42,270 bases of DNA, from NCBI GenBank assembly GCA_030531435.1, contig JAUNNN010000016.1:1-42270 (forward strand). Direction: 5' to 3'. The stretch's first letter is position 1, and each line of letters opens with the position of its first letter. Both the position numbers and the translations under genes were made by a program. This document shows, one piece after another, positions 24,228 through 32,778 of the stretch. The DNA is from Lachnospiraceae bacterium (GTDB lineage: Bacteria; Bacillota; Clostridia; Lachnospirales; Lachnospiraceae). The notes under the pieces are model-generated. The model was not told where the DNA came from. It was given only the letters and a program-made list of their open reading frames with translations, and made no database searches.

Positions 24228-24952
24228 ATCTTATATCCTCTTCTTGTAATCATTTTTCCATTTACTACAGCTGACATTGAATTACCAATGAAAACAGTTG
24301 AAAACATGTCTGCTTCTGTTTCCTTAAGCCCTATTAGTGTCGTTACTGTATAACTTTCTTCTTCTCTTCCAATGTTTCTTGCAACTGCACATGGTGTATC
24401 TTTATCTATGATTTCTAGTAGTGCGTCTACAGCTTCAATTAAACTGTCTTTTCTTGTCTTACTAACAGGATTATATAAAGCAATGACCATATCGCTTTTG
24501 GCTGCAGCAACTAATCTTTTAAATATTGTTTCTTTAGGCGTAAGGTAATCACTTAGGCTTATTACCGCAAAATCATTTCCAATACCTGCCCCAATTAATG
24601 CTGAGCCTGAGATAGCTGCACTAACTCCTGGGATAACTTTTATTTCCACATCACTGTAATCTTCTGATAATTCATATATTAGCCCTGCCATTCCATAAAC
24701 AACGGAATCTCCAGAACATACAAGAGCTACCTTTTTGCCACTATTTGCTTCACGTAAGGCTATTTCACATCGCTCTTTTTCGGCCCTCATACCAGTACTT
24801 AATATTTCTTTATTTTTAAATTCTTCAGGCAAAAGCTTCACATATGCCGTGTATCCTATTATTACATCAGCTTCTTTTATTGCATCATATGCTGCAAATG
24901 TCATATTTTCTTTATTGCCAGGGCCAATACCCACTACATTAAGAATTCCCAT
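24224..24952 (-). CDS. cbiH: Precorrin-3B/cobalt-factor III C17-methyltransferase
   Basis: Tetrapyrrole methylase that methylates C17 and drives ring contraction. It has VVGIGPGNKENMTFAA at the N-terminus, ALVCSGDSVVYGMAGLIYEL, IPGVSAAISGSALIGA and MVIALYNPVSKTRKD, a close match to the CbiH/CobJ pattern. Length 242 is typical for the single-domain form. It overlaps cbiG upstream by 14 bases and cbiJ-cbiE downstream by 4. Together with cbiG, which opens the delta-lactone, it performs the anaerobic ring-contraction steps. Confidence 0.95.
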   Translation of the reverse strand: MGILNVVGIGPGNKENMTFAAYDAIKEADVIIGYTAYVKLLPEEFKNKEILSTGMRAEKERCEIALREANSGKKVALVCSGDSVVYGMAGLIYELSEDYSDVEIKVIPGVSAAISGSALIGAGIGNDFAVISLSDYLTPKETIFKRLVAAAKSDMVIALYNPVSKTRKDSLIEAVDALLEIIDKDTPCAVARNIGREEESYTVTTLIGLKETEADMFSTVFIGNSMSAVVNGKMITRRGYKI

Positions 24953-25961
24953 TTAAGTCAACTTTCCTTATCATATTAAATACAGATACTGTTACACCCT
25001 CTGTAGCAAATCTTTTTACAAGAAATTCTCCGTCAAAAGAGCCTATTTTCGCTGCTCTTTCAGAGACATTTGATACACCTGTGGTTTTATATACAAACTC
25101 GGACTCATCAAATTCTCCCTTAACTTCACCAAGTTCACTAGCAGAATATGTATAAAACTTAAGCCCATATTTATTCGCAAAATCATTAATTGCTTTCTCA
25201 TCCCTTTTAATATCGATTGAAGCTATATGAGAAACCTGATTAATGCTTATGTTATTTTCAAACAGTACATACTGAACTACATTTTCAAATATGGATGAGA
25301 GTGTATCCTTTCTGCATCCAACGCCAAGAGCATATGGTTTATTGTATAGATGCAAAATACAGCTATCCTTATCTCTTTCATCAGATGAAATAATTACATC
25401 AGCCTTCTTTCTATCTGATAGTGTAAACTCATTTGAAAGACCACTAATTTTTATACTTTCATCTGCATATACTTTTACGGATTCATTGTTTAAAAGCTTG
25501 GAATTTATTACTTTTATTCCATCTTTTCTACTTATTTCAAGTCCATTTTTTACAGCAATTTCATCAATTGATAAAACTCCATTAACGTCTGTAGCTGTTG
25601 TAATAACAGCATTTGCCAGAAACTTATCTGCAACTATTCTTGCAAAATCGTTGGCTCCACCTATATGGCCTGACAGAACTGGAATTACGTTTTTAAATGT
25701 TTCATCAATTACAATAACAGCTGGATCACTCATTTTACTTTTAATAAATGGGGCAATCTTTCTAACTGCAATTCCTAGAGCCCCAATAAAGATAAGAGCA
25801 TCATTATTTTCAAAGTCATCCTGAATGTTATCTGTACTACTCATGATTTCAGGCTCTACATCTAAATTACGAAAGACAACATCAGAAATAGCCTCCTGTA
25901 AAACAGAAGCTTTTTCTTTTCCTTTATTTGAAAAATAATAAATTGCTACTTTAAATGTCAT
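24939..25961 (-). CDS. cbiG: Cobalt-precorrin-5A hydrolase
   Basis: CbiG opens the lactone ring of cobalt-precorrin-5A and releases acetaldehyde, a hallmark of the oxygen-independent pathway. Family blocks are ALIFIGALGIAVRKIAPFI, PVLSGHIGGANDFARIVA and the C-terminal-domain start YALGVGCRKDT. I use the ATG giving MTFKVAIYYF (340 residues), which overlaps the cbiF end by 11 bases; a longer frame adding 20 residues starts well inside cbiF and lacks family similarity. The end overlaps cbiH by 14 bases. Confidence 0.93.
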   Translation of the reverse strand: MTFKVAIYYFSNKGKEKASVLQEAISDVVFRNLDVEPEIMSSTDNIQDDFENNDALIFIGALGIAVRKIAPFIKSKMSDPAVIVIDETFKNVIPVLSGHIGGANDFARIVADKFLANAVITTATDVNGVLSIDEIAVKNGLEISRKDGIKVINSKLLNNESVKVYADESIKISGLSNEFTLSDRKKADVIISSDERDKDSCILHLYNKPYALGVGCRKDTLSSIFENVVQYVLFENNISINQVSHIASIDIKRDEKAINDFANKYGLKFYTYSASELGEVKGEFDESEFVYKTTGVSNVSERAAKIGSFDGEFLVKRFATEGVTVSVFNMIRKVDLNGNS

Positions 25962-26718
25962 CCACTTTTCCCTGTCTGTATTCTGTTGAAAAATCGCTGT
26001 CGTAAAGACAACTTTTCTCAAACTCTTTTGGGTCTATAGAGTCACCAATGATATAAATACAAGTCTTTGTTATATTTTTACTTCTTGATGTTTCAGCAAG
26101 TGTACCTACTGTACATCTAAATATTTCTTCATCTTCCCAGGATACCTTTTTACAAATTGCAACAGGCGTATCCTTACTATAGCCGCCTTCTAATAATTCT
26201 TTTTGCAATTCCTCCACTAAGGATGCTGATAAATAAACAGCCATCGTTGCTTTATGTGATGCAAGACTCTTTATGGATTCTCTTTCCGGCACCTTAGTTT
26301 TCCCTGACATTCTTGTTAATATAAGTGTTTGAGAAATTGATGGAAGCGTATATTCTGCCTTAAGGGAAGCCGCTGCTCCAAAGGCTGCACTTACACCAGG
26401 TGTCACATCGTATGTAATATTGTTTTCATCAAGTACATCCATCTGCTCCTTAATGGCACCATATAAAGCAGGATCGCCTGTATGAAGTCTTACTACATAC
26501 TTCCCACTATTCTCTGCATCTATCAAAATATCCGTTATCTCATTTAAATCAAGATATGCAGAGTCATAGCATTTTGCGCCTTTAGTATTATAATCAAGCA
26601 GTTCCTTATTCACTAAAGAACCTGCATAAACTATTACATCAGCCTTCTCAATATGCTCTTTCCCTCGTATTGTAATTAAGTCCTTCGCGCCACATCCAGC
26701 GCCCACAAAATGAATCAT
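25951..26718 (-). CDS. cbiF: Cobalt-precorrin-4 C11-methyltransferase
   Basis: SAM-dependent methyltransferase for C11. Features are HFVGAGCGAKDLITIRG at the N-terminus, RLHTGDPALYGAIKEQM in the GDP-x-x-Y block, TPGVSAAFGAAASLKAEY, and LILTRMSGKTKVPERE, which is characteristic of CbiF/CobM. 255 residues, normal size. It starts 23 bases after cbiD and shares 11 bases with cbiG. An AAAGGC sequence about 8 bases before the ATG probably serves as the ribosome site. Confidence 0.95.
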   Translation of the reverse strand: MIHFVGAGCGAKDLITIRGKEHIEKADVIVYAGSLVNKELLDYNTKGAKCYDSAYLDLNEITDILIDAENSGKYVVRLHTGDPALYGAIKEQMDVLDENNITYDVTPGVSAAFGAAASLKAEYTLPSISQTLILTRMSGKTKVPERESIKSLASHKATMAVYLSASLVEELQKELLEGGYSKDTPVAICKKVSWEDEEIFRCTVGTLAETSRSKNITKTCIYIIGDSIDPKEFEKSCLYDSDFSTEYRQGKVDDI

Positions 26719-26741
26719 TTTCTTGCCTTTTAATTATTATT

Positions 26742-27851
26742 CTAAATAATATCCTTTAAATATGTATAAGCGTCGACTGTTCTTGAAAGCTCACCGTAAT
26801 TATTTTCATATAAAATACATTCTACATTGCCTGAAACTGCTATTTTATTAAGATGCATCCCTGCATTTGAGACGATTACATCTGATGTTTCTTTTACAAA
26901 ATCAATCTCATTTAATATATCGAGTGCCGCAGTGGTTGATACTTGTTCAAGAATAGACTTTATTATTTTCTCATCAACCTCACAGCCAGATTTCAAGCAC
27001 GCTTCCTTATATGACGCTGCCATTATTTCCATTCGATGATCCCCATACTGGGAATGGGTATTCATTATTCCACCGCTAACTTTAATAAGCTTTCCAATAT
27101 GGGATACAAATAATATCTTTTTAAATCCCTGATCGATGGCATATTTTACGCTATCTCCAGCATAGTTACTGCATGTCACTATGTCTTCAGACTTTACTCC
27201 ATATTTATTATTTAAAAACATCACGCCATAATTACCTGGGCAAATAATGCAGACCTTTTTACCTTCAGAATACTGCATAGAAATATCAAGCTTTATAGTA
27301 TCAAGAATTGCCTTTGTACTCATTGGTTCAACAATTCCTGTAGTACCAATTATCGAGATACCGCCTTCAATCCCCATATGTGGATTAAAGGTTTTCTTTG
27401 CTATTTCTTCACCATCTCTTACTGAAACAATAACTTTCAGTCCACCTTTATAATCAAGTGTGTCCATTACTTCGGACACTTCTTTTTCAATCATTCTTCT
27501 TGGTGTTGAGTTTATAGCATATTCTCCAACCTTTTGATCAAGTCCAGGTCTTGTAACTACACCAACACCTTTCCCACCAGTTATTATTATTCCGTCATCA
27601 CACTTTTCTACAGTAACTTCTATTGCAGCACCAGCAGTGATATCTGGGTCATCCGATGCTTCTTTATGGATAACACAGGAGGCTCTATTAAGCTCAATAT
27701 GTGCCTCTTCCACCAATGCAACATACTCTTTCTTAGATGGCGTTATAATGCAAATATTCTCTTTTTTCTTTCCAGAAAGTAACATCCATGTTGCTGCCTT
27801 AGCAGCTGCTGTTGCTACACTTCCAGTTGTGAAACCTGATTTTAATTCCAT
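26742..27851 (-). CDS. cbiD: Cobalt-precorrin-5B C1-methyltransferase
   Basis: CbiD methylates C1 in the anaerobic pathway and is unrelated to the other tetrapyrrole methylases. It opens with the family signature LKSGFTTGSVATAAAKAA; further blocks are GGKGVGVVTRPGLDQKVGE, GTTGIVEPMST and FVSHIGKLIKVSGGIMNTHS. I start at the ATG giving MELKSGF (369 residues), since the frame can be extended only by a GTG three codons upstream. The gene begins 24 bases after cbiC and ends 23 bases before cbiF. Confidence 0.95.
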   Translation of the reverse strand: MELKSGFTTGSVATAAAKAATWMLLSGKKKENICIITPSKKEYVALVEEAHIELNRASCVIHKEASDDPDITAGAAIEVTVEKCDDGIIITGGKGVGVVTRPGLDQKVGEYAINSTPRRMIEKEVSEVMDTLDYKGGLKVIVSVRDGEEIAKKTFNPHMGIEGGISIIGTTGIVEPMSTKAILDTIKLDISMQYSEGKKVCIICPGNYGVMFLNNKYGVKSEDIVTCSNYAGDSVKYAIDQGFKKILFVSHIGKLIKVSGGIMNTHSQYGDHRMEIMAASYKEACLKSGCEVDEKIIKSILEQVSTTAALDILNEIDFVKETSDVIVSNAGMHLNKIAVSGNVECILYENNYGELSRTVDAYTYLKDII

Positions 27852-27875
27852 AAATAACACCGTTATTTAATCTTT

Positions 27876-28514
27876 TTACTCAATTCCTAAAACTATTGCA
27901 TTAATAATAGCTGCTGCTACATTACTTCCACCTTTTCTGCCATAGTTTATGATGTGTGGAATTTTACTATTTCTGAATAGTTCTTTTGAATACTCAACAT
28001 TTACAAAACCAACTGGAACTCCAATAATAAAAGCAGGTTCAAATTCTCCCCTTAGATACAAATCATTAAGTTCCATAAGTGCAGTAGGCGCATTTCCTAC
28101 AGAATAAATAACTGGTCCACCAATTAAAGCCGCTCTTTCAACACTTATTGCTGCCCTTGTAATATCTCTTTTTTTAGCTTCTCTTGCCACGTCTTCATCA
28201 GCCATAAAGCATTTGATTTTTACACCAAATCTCTCAAGCCTTTTCTTATTGATTCCTGCAAGAGTCATATTAGTATCAGTAACAATAGTCGCAGCATTCT
28301 GAATGAGCTCCTGACATATTCTGACTGCATCTAATGAAAATTCCATCGTCTCTGCAAAAGAAAAATCAGCCGTTGTATGAATGACTCTTTTTATGACGCT
28401 GGCATTTTCTTCAGGAAGAACAATGCCCATCTCGTTCAAATTTTCAGTAATTATTCTAAAGCTCTCTCGCTCAATTTCTGATGGCTCTATTTTTAATAAT
28501 CCGCTGGTTTCCAT
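27876..28514 (-). CDS. cbiC: Cobalt-precorrin-8 methylmutase
   Basis: CbiC/CobH moves a methyl group from C11 to C12, giving the stable cobyrinic acid or hydrogenobyrinic acid chromophore. The catalytic histidine lies in RVIHTTADFSFAE (about residue 47). Other family blocks are IVTDTNMTLAGINK and IIGVPVGFVNVEYSKELF. 212 residues, typical length. AAGGA lies 7 bases before the ATG. It overlaps the end of cobD by 22 bases, so the genes are translated together. Confidence 0.95.
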   Translation of the reverse strand: METSGLLKIEPSEIERESFRIITENLNEMGIVLPEENASVIKRVIHTTADFSFAETMEFSLDAVRICQELIQNAATIVTDTNMTLAGINKKRLERFGVKIKCFMADEDVAREAKKRDITRAAISVERAALIGGPVIYSVGNAPTALMELNDLYLRGEFEPAFIIGVPVGFVNVEYSKELFRNSKIPHIINYGRKGGSNVAAAIINAIVLGIE

Positions 28515-29518
28515 ATTATTTCCTTTATTGCATCAAGTAATATTTCATTATCTTCTTTTTTCTTAACTGCGATTCTAAAATAACCTCTGCCAAGACCTCT
28601 GTAATCTTCACAATTTCTAATAAGAATTCCTTTATCTAAAAGGAGGTTGTATAAGTCATAGTCTGTTTTTATTACAATATAAATACTTTCTGATTTAATA
28701 ACTTCTATTCCGATTTTCTCAAGAGAAGCTGTAAGCCTATCCCTTTCAGAAGCGATTTTTTCATAATCATCTGGAATTCTATTAACCTCATCAAGACACG
28801 CTAATCCTGCATTTATAGCAAATAATGAAACATTCCATTCAGGTAATATATCTCTAATACTATTTATAAGCTTTTTATTTGTACAAATAATATAGCCAAG
28901 CCTTACTCCTGGAATCGCAAAGGTTTTAGTGAAACTCCTAAGTATTATTAAATGCTCATAAAAGTCTGGATCTTTCTTAATTTCCTCTATCATTGAATCT
29001 TTATACCCATCTGACAAAGGCAAGAAGCATTCATCTAATATCAAAAATGAATTACTATTTTTAATAGTTTCATATATAGCCTTAATTTTATCTATAGAAA
29101 TAAGCTTTCCAGTTGGGTTTGATGGTGATGCTATAAAATAAACGCTATCTTCTTCAGATACATCTATTTGAACGTCATCCCTATCAAAAAACAGACATTC
29201 AATGTTTCTTGATTTAAGCGTTCTCTCATATCCATAAAATGCGGGCATCTCTACATACCCTCTTCTTGGATTAATAGCAGAAATCACTGCGCAAATTGCT
29301 TCTGATGCACCATTTGTAATAATGATATTCTCATGATTTATTCCATGAACATCTGAAAGCTTTCTTCGAAGAGAATCCACATTATATTCAGGATATGCTA
29401 CTACTTGTGATACCGTATCCTTTATGGCTGTAAGCACGCTTTCATATGGTCCATAAGGATTCACATTTACAGAGAAGTCATATGTAATTTTATTATTATA
29501 AATATCACCGCCGTGCAT
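28493..29518 (-). CDS. cobD: Threonine-phosphate decarboxylase, PLP-dependent
   Basis: A fold type I PLP enzyme that decarboxylates L-threonine-phosphate to (R)-1-amino-2-propanol phosphate, which links the corrin ring to the nucleotide loop. It has FSVNVNPYGPYESV near the start, ITNGASEAI, ASPSNPTGKLIS, ILDECFLPLS with the PLP aspartate, and the PLP lysine in SFTKTFAIPGVRLGY. The family grades into histidinol-phosphate aminotransferases; the MHGGDIY start and the position between cbiB and cbiC decide the call. 341 residues. GAGG precedes the ATG; it overlaps the end of cbiB by 52 bases, an unusually long overlap. Confidence 0.9.
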   Translation of the reverse strand: MHGGDIYNNKITYDFSVNVNPYGPYESVLTAIKDTVSQVVAYPEYNVDSLRRKLSDVHGINHENIIITNGASEAICAVISAINPRRGYVEMPAFYGYERTLKSRNIECLFFDRDDVQIDVSEEDSVYFIASPSNPTGKLISIDKIKAIYETIKNSNSFLILDECFLPLSDGYKDSMIEEIKKDPDFYEHLIILRSFTKTFAIPGVRLGYIICTNKKLINSIRDILPEWNVSLFAINAGLACLDEVNRIPDDYEKIASERDRLTASLEKIGIEVIKSESIYIVIKTDYDLYNLLLDKGILIRNCEDYRGLGRGYFRIAVKKKEDNEILLDAIKEIIWKPADY

Positions 29519-30441
29519 AATACCTCACACAGAATTGACGTCCCATATAACAGAATATGGCTTCTTTTTACATCCTTTATTTCTATCTTTTTAATGTCAT
29601 CTCCAATATATGGTTTCTTGACTATTTTTCCAAAATAGCTGGCATCCCCTGCTAGTCTAATAGACATAGCTCCTGCATATGCAGACTCTGATTGGGCACT
29701 ATTTTTACTCTTATGATTGAATCTGTCTCTACGCCACATTTTATAAGCATTTTTCCCGTCAAATGAAGATAAAATACATGAAACAATGATTGTTAAAATC
29801 GCACATAATCTACTAGGAATAAAGTTTAGTACATCATCCGTTTTAGCAGCAAAAAATCCAAAGTTTTCATATCTGTCATTATGATATCCCACCATGGAAT
29901 CCATTGTATTACATGCCTTATATATTATTCCTAAGACTGGACCGCCAATAGCCATATAAATGAGTGGTGCAATTACGCCATCTGAACTATTTTCTGCCAC
30001 AGTTTCTACAGTTGCCTTTAATATTCCTTCTTCAGATAAATCTTCTGTATCTCTCCCAACTATCATTGAAAGACTTTTTCTTGCAGCAACTATTCCATCA
30101 TTATTAAGCGCATCTACTACGGCCTTACTCTCAACCATAAGGCTTTTTGTAGCTAAGAAATAACACGTTAAAACTGCCTCTACTATTACACCCAAATATG
30201 CATTTATCTTATATGCAAAAACGATTAATAACAGTGTTATTAATGCTGATGGAATTACCACTAACACTACTAGTAATAATCCTCTTAATCTTGAATCTGC
30301 ATAAATTTTCTTTTCAAGATAAGAGATCCAGCTGCCAACAGCTCTTATAGGATGTGGCATAAAATGCGGATCACCAACTATTAAATCAAGGACATATCCT
30401 ATTATTAACGCTAAAACGTGATATATTAACATTTCCTTCAT
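29467..30441 (-). CDS. cbiB: Adenosylcobinamide-phosphate synthase, membrane protein
   Basis: CbiB attaches aminopropanol phosphate to adenosylcobyric acid at the inner face of the membrane. The signature DLIVGDPHFMPHPIRAVG lies near the N-terminus. Hydrophobic segments are seen around residues 60-105 and at both ends, and AENSSDGVIAPLIYMAIGG and RLAGDASYFGKIVKKP are conserved. Start choice is uncertain: an ATG at 30441 (MKEMLIY, used here) or at 30432 (MLIYHVL), both inside cobC; a TTG at 30459 is less likely. About 321-324 residues, normal. Confidence 0.93.
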   Translation of the reverse strand: MKEMLIYHVLALIIGYVLDLIVGDPHFMPHPIRAVGSWISYLEKKIYADSRLRGLLLVVLVVIPSALITLLLIVFAYKINAYLGVIVEAVLTCYFLATKSLMVESKAVVDALNNDGIVAARKSLSMIVGRDTEDLSEEGILKATVETVAENSSDGVIAPLIYMAIGGPVLGIIYKACNTMDSMVGYHNDRYENFGFFAAKTDDVLNFIPSRLCAILTIIVSCILSSFDGKNAYKMWRRDRFNHKSKNSAQSESAYAGAMSIRLAGDASYFGKIVKKPYIGDDIKKIEIKDVKRSHILLYGTSILCEVLCTAVIFIIIKLHMTSL

Positions 30442-31051
30442 TTCCAACACTATAATCAACAGCTACACTAATACCATCGCCACATGCAAGCATAAAGCTG
30501 TAATAATCTTCTTTTGTGAGGCTTGATAGAATTGCCATAATTATTCCACCATGGGCTACAATAGAAACCTCATTTACATCAGTACTTTGTAGTAAAACTT
30601 CATCAAATCCCTTTAATACTCTTTCATAAAATACTGGCATTTCTTCAGGCATGATAGTCCCATCATCTACACTATCATCTTTTCCGTAGAAACTTTCTAT
30701 TTCTTCAATGGATGCACCTCTACTCTTATCTATCCATCTACGATATTTCGTATTATCTTTTAAATCATCGTAGTTTTTTCCCTCAAAGCTTCCAAAGTCC
30801 ATTTCCCTAAAGTTCTCAATGGCATTCTGCTCTAAATCGTCAAACATAATAGCAGCGGATTCCCTTGCTCTTTTCATAGGAGAAACAAAAAGCTTATCAG
30901 GGCATTTATATATATTTTTGCTTTTTTTATCCTGTATTTCTTTTACACCATTTTCTGAAAGAGATTCATCAGTCCTGCCAACGTAGCATCTTCTTTCGTT
31001 TAATGACGTTTTTCCATGTCTAATTATATTAACTGTAAGCGTCTTATTCAC
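30386..31051 (-). CDS. cobC: Histidine phosphatase, probable alpha-ribazole/cobalamin-5'-phosphate phosphatase
   Basis: Phosphoglycerate-mutase-type phosphatase that removes the 5' phosphate in nucleotide-loop assembly. The phosphohistidine motif is NIIRHGKTSLNERR; the second basic pocket is SPMKRARESA; REMDFGSFEGKNYDDL and the catalytic VAHGGIIMAIL follow. I place the start at a GTG (31051, MNKTLTVNIIRHG, 221 residues) because GGAG lies 6 bases before it and because it falls 17 bases after the restored end of the upstream CobU-like frame. A longer frame starting at an ATG at 31096 has no good ribosome site. The assignment to cobalamin rests on context. Confidence 0.9.
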   Translation of the reverse strand: MNKTLTVNIIRHGKTSLNERRCYVGRTDESLSENGVKEIQDKKSKNIYKCPDKLFVSPMKRARESAAIMFDDLEQNAIENFREMDFGSFEGKNYDDLKDNTKYRRWIDKSRGASIEEIESFYGKDDSVDDGTIMPEEMPVFYERVLKGFDEVLLQSTDVNEVSIVAHGGIIMAILSSLTKEDYYSFMLACGDGISVAVDYSVGNEGNVNISRFSVNNRICP

Positions 31052-31068
31052 AAAAACTCCGTGCTCTT

Positions 31069-31473
31069 CTATTTTATCCTTGTCTTTATGCCACATACGA
31101 CTCTATATACTTCCTCTGCATGCTTTGCAAAGTATGTCGTCACTTCCCCGGTCGCTTATCTGAATCTTCTTTCAGATTTTTTAATAGGAATAACCCCACA
31201 TCCCACTTCAGTAACAATAATATATATAGGATTTATTGTTTTATGTAAACCAATCACTTTATTTACGATCTCATCTTTTTCAAGATTTTCTTCTGAAAGC
31301 TTACGTATATATTCCTCTACATATGCAATAGCCTTATAGGATGACAAATGGTCACTTGTTTCAGACTTAATTTCCGTAGTTTCAAGGTTTAAAACCTCGT
31401 CATCATTAAGCACAATCTCAGATAGCAAGATATTAAGTTTTCCCTGATATTTTCCACCTGTATATAAAATCAT
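31069..31473 (-). pseudogene. Second CobU-like gene with an in-frame stop near its C-terminus
   Basis: A short CobU-related protein. The start ATG overlaps the cobS stop (ATGA) and gives MILYTGGKYQGKL, a GGxxQGK variant of the CobU P-loop; VTEVGCGVIPIKKSERRFR matches the CobU EVG-G-VP block. A TAA follows at 31156-31158. Translation in the same frame past it gives ATGEVTTYFAKHAEEVYR and then VVCGIKTRIK, ending at a TAG at 31069-31071. That is the conserved CobU C-terminus, whose relatives read FR(D/E)xxGxVNxxxAxxADEVxxxVxGI. A single G-to-T change (GAA to TAA) explains the break. The truncated product would have 105 residues; it may be partly active, or the stop may be a sequencing error. Cobinamide kinase activity could come from the intact cobU. 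Confidence 0.8.
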
Positions 31474-32228
31474 ATTACACTCACAATCGCTGCAATAAAC
31501 GCCATTACTAGTTCCATCATGCAAAGATAATATCCCGCTGTATCACCAGTTGTTCCATCAAGTGCTTTGTAGCACTTTCTTTTATAAATAAAGAACATAG
31601 AAATAAGCGTTAGTCCTGTAACAATACCTGGAACAAGGTTAAGGGTGCACAAATAAACTATAGCCAGAATAAACATTAAAACTAAGACAAAGAATACCTG
31701 ATCTTTTGCACTGTTTTCAGATACGCTATGTAACATTCCATCACTTTTAGCATTTTTAAGAGTACACACAGCTATACCACTTAGTATTCTTGATAAAATA
31801 AAGCTCATTGAAAAAAGGATTATTCCTTTATCAGACATCATATAAATACATGCAACATAAAGCATTTCATATACTAAGAGATAAATAACAGCAAACGCTC
31901 CTGCATGAGGATCCTTCATTATTTGAAGCTTTTTCTCTTTATTTCCAAATGAACTAAAAGCATCCATTGTATCCATGTATCCATCAATATGAATACCTCC
32001 AGTAATAAGTATTGGAACTACAGCTGAGACTATTGCCAGAATGAATCTTGGTAAAGAGAATTCATACGCCAAAACATATAGTAAATACTGTATAATTCCT
32101 ATTACTGCGCCAATAAAAGGGAAAAATACAAAAGAGTATTTCATATCATTTGAATCAAGATCTACTCTTGGCATAGGTATTCTTGAATATGTAGAAAAAC
32201 ATGCTAAAAAAGCTTTAATTATACTCAA
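31470..32228 (-). CDS. cobS: Adenosylcobinamide-GDP ribazoletransferase (cobalamin synthase)
   Basis: Integral membrane enzyme that joins adenosylcobinamide-GDP and alpha-ribazole(-phosphate) in the last steps of cobalamin synthesis. The family motif is GGIHIDGYMDTMDAFSSFG (about residues 62-80), followed by KDPHAGAFAVIYLLVYEML. About six hydrophobic segments are visible across 252 residues. The start codon is TTG at 32226-32228, decided by a strong AAGGAG (32235-32240) 6 to 8 bases before it. It overlaps cobU by 14 bases and the second CobU-like gene by 4. Confidence 0.95.
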   Translation of the reverse strand: MSIIKAFLACFSTYSRIPMPRVDLDSNDMKYSFVFFPFIGAVIGIIQYLLYVLAYEFSLPRFILAIVSAVVPILITGGIHIDGYMDTMDAFSSFGNKEKKLQIMKDPHAGAFAVIYLLVYEMLYVACIYMMSDKGIILFSMSFILSRILSGIAVCTLKNAKSDGMLHSVSENSAKDQVFFVLVLMFILAIVYLCTLNLVPGIVTGLTLISMFFIYKRKCYKALDGTTGDTAGYYLCMMELVMAFIAAIVSVI

Positions 32229-32778
32229 ATTTATCTCCTTTTATTATATCTAAACATCCATTTACTACCTGGATTACATTTGAAGATTTCTCTGCAAGCT
32301 TAATATTTACTGAGGCTAAAAGCTTAAGATACCCCACAGTCCAGTTATCATACTTTATACCATCAGAAAAAACATCATTGCTGACAATAACAGTCTCTGC
32401 TGCCATATCGCTAACTAATGTGATTTCATCAACAATTTTCTTACTAAGTAGCTTAATCTGCGCATCATCTATAGGGTTATCGCCAAACTCTTTGAATAAA
32501 ACATTACCTACAAGATTTGACATACATTCAATAAGAACTATCCTATCTTTTATAGTATCAACATGCTCTGCAGGATTATACATTTCCTCAATGAGACTAA
32601 AGCCTTTACCTTCACGCATTTTACTATGATGTTCTATTCGAAGTTTTGCTTCATCTGAACTGTTTTCCATTGTAGCCATGTATATAAGCTCTGCTTTTAA
32701 CCTTTTACCAGCATCCACAGCAACTTTTTCTGCTACAAGTGACTTTCCAGATGATGCACTTCCATATATAAGTATCAT
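32215..32778 (-). CDS. cobU: Adenosylcobinamide kinase / adenosylcobinamide-phosphate guanylyltransferase
   Basis: Bifunctional enzyme that phosphorylates adenosylcobinamide and adds GMP to give adenosylcobinamide-GDP. The P-loop is GSASSGKS (residues 6-13), and the guanylyl-accepting histidine lies in IEHHSKMREGKG. VLIECMSNLVGN and TVIVSNDVFSDGI take the place of the usual Walker B and EVG-G-VP blocks, so the latter block is weak here. 187 residues, normal. The ATG overlaps the cobT stop by one base (TGATG). The divergent EVG block is of interest because the neighbouring CobU-like gene keeps that block but has a stop. Confidence 0.85.
   Translation of the reverse strand: MILIYGSASSGKSLVAEKVAVDAGKRLKAELIYMATMENSSDEAKLRIEHHSKMREGKGFSLIEEMYNPAEHVDTIKDRIVLIECMSNLVGNVLFKEFGDNPIDDAQIKLLSKKIVDEITLVSDMAAETVIVSNDVFSDGIKYDNWTVGYLKLLASVNIKLAEKSSNVIQVVNGCLDIIKGDKFEYN

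Noticed and set aside
25291-25824. A 177-codon open frame on the plus strand
   Set aside because: It is antisense to the well-supported cbiG gene and shows no recognisable domain.
31073-31144. Separate 24-codon ORF starting at a GTG between the CobU-like gene and cobC
   Set aside because: Its residues align with the CobU C-terminus and it is in the same frame, so it is the tail of the broken gene and not an independent peptide.
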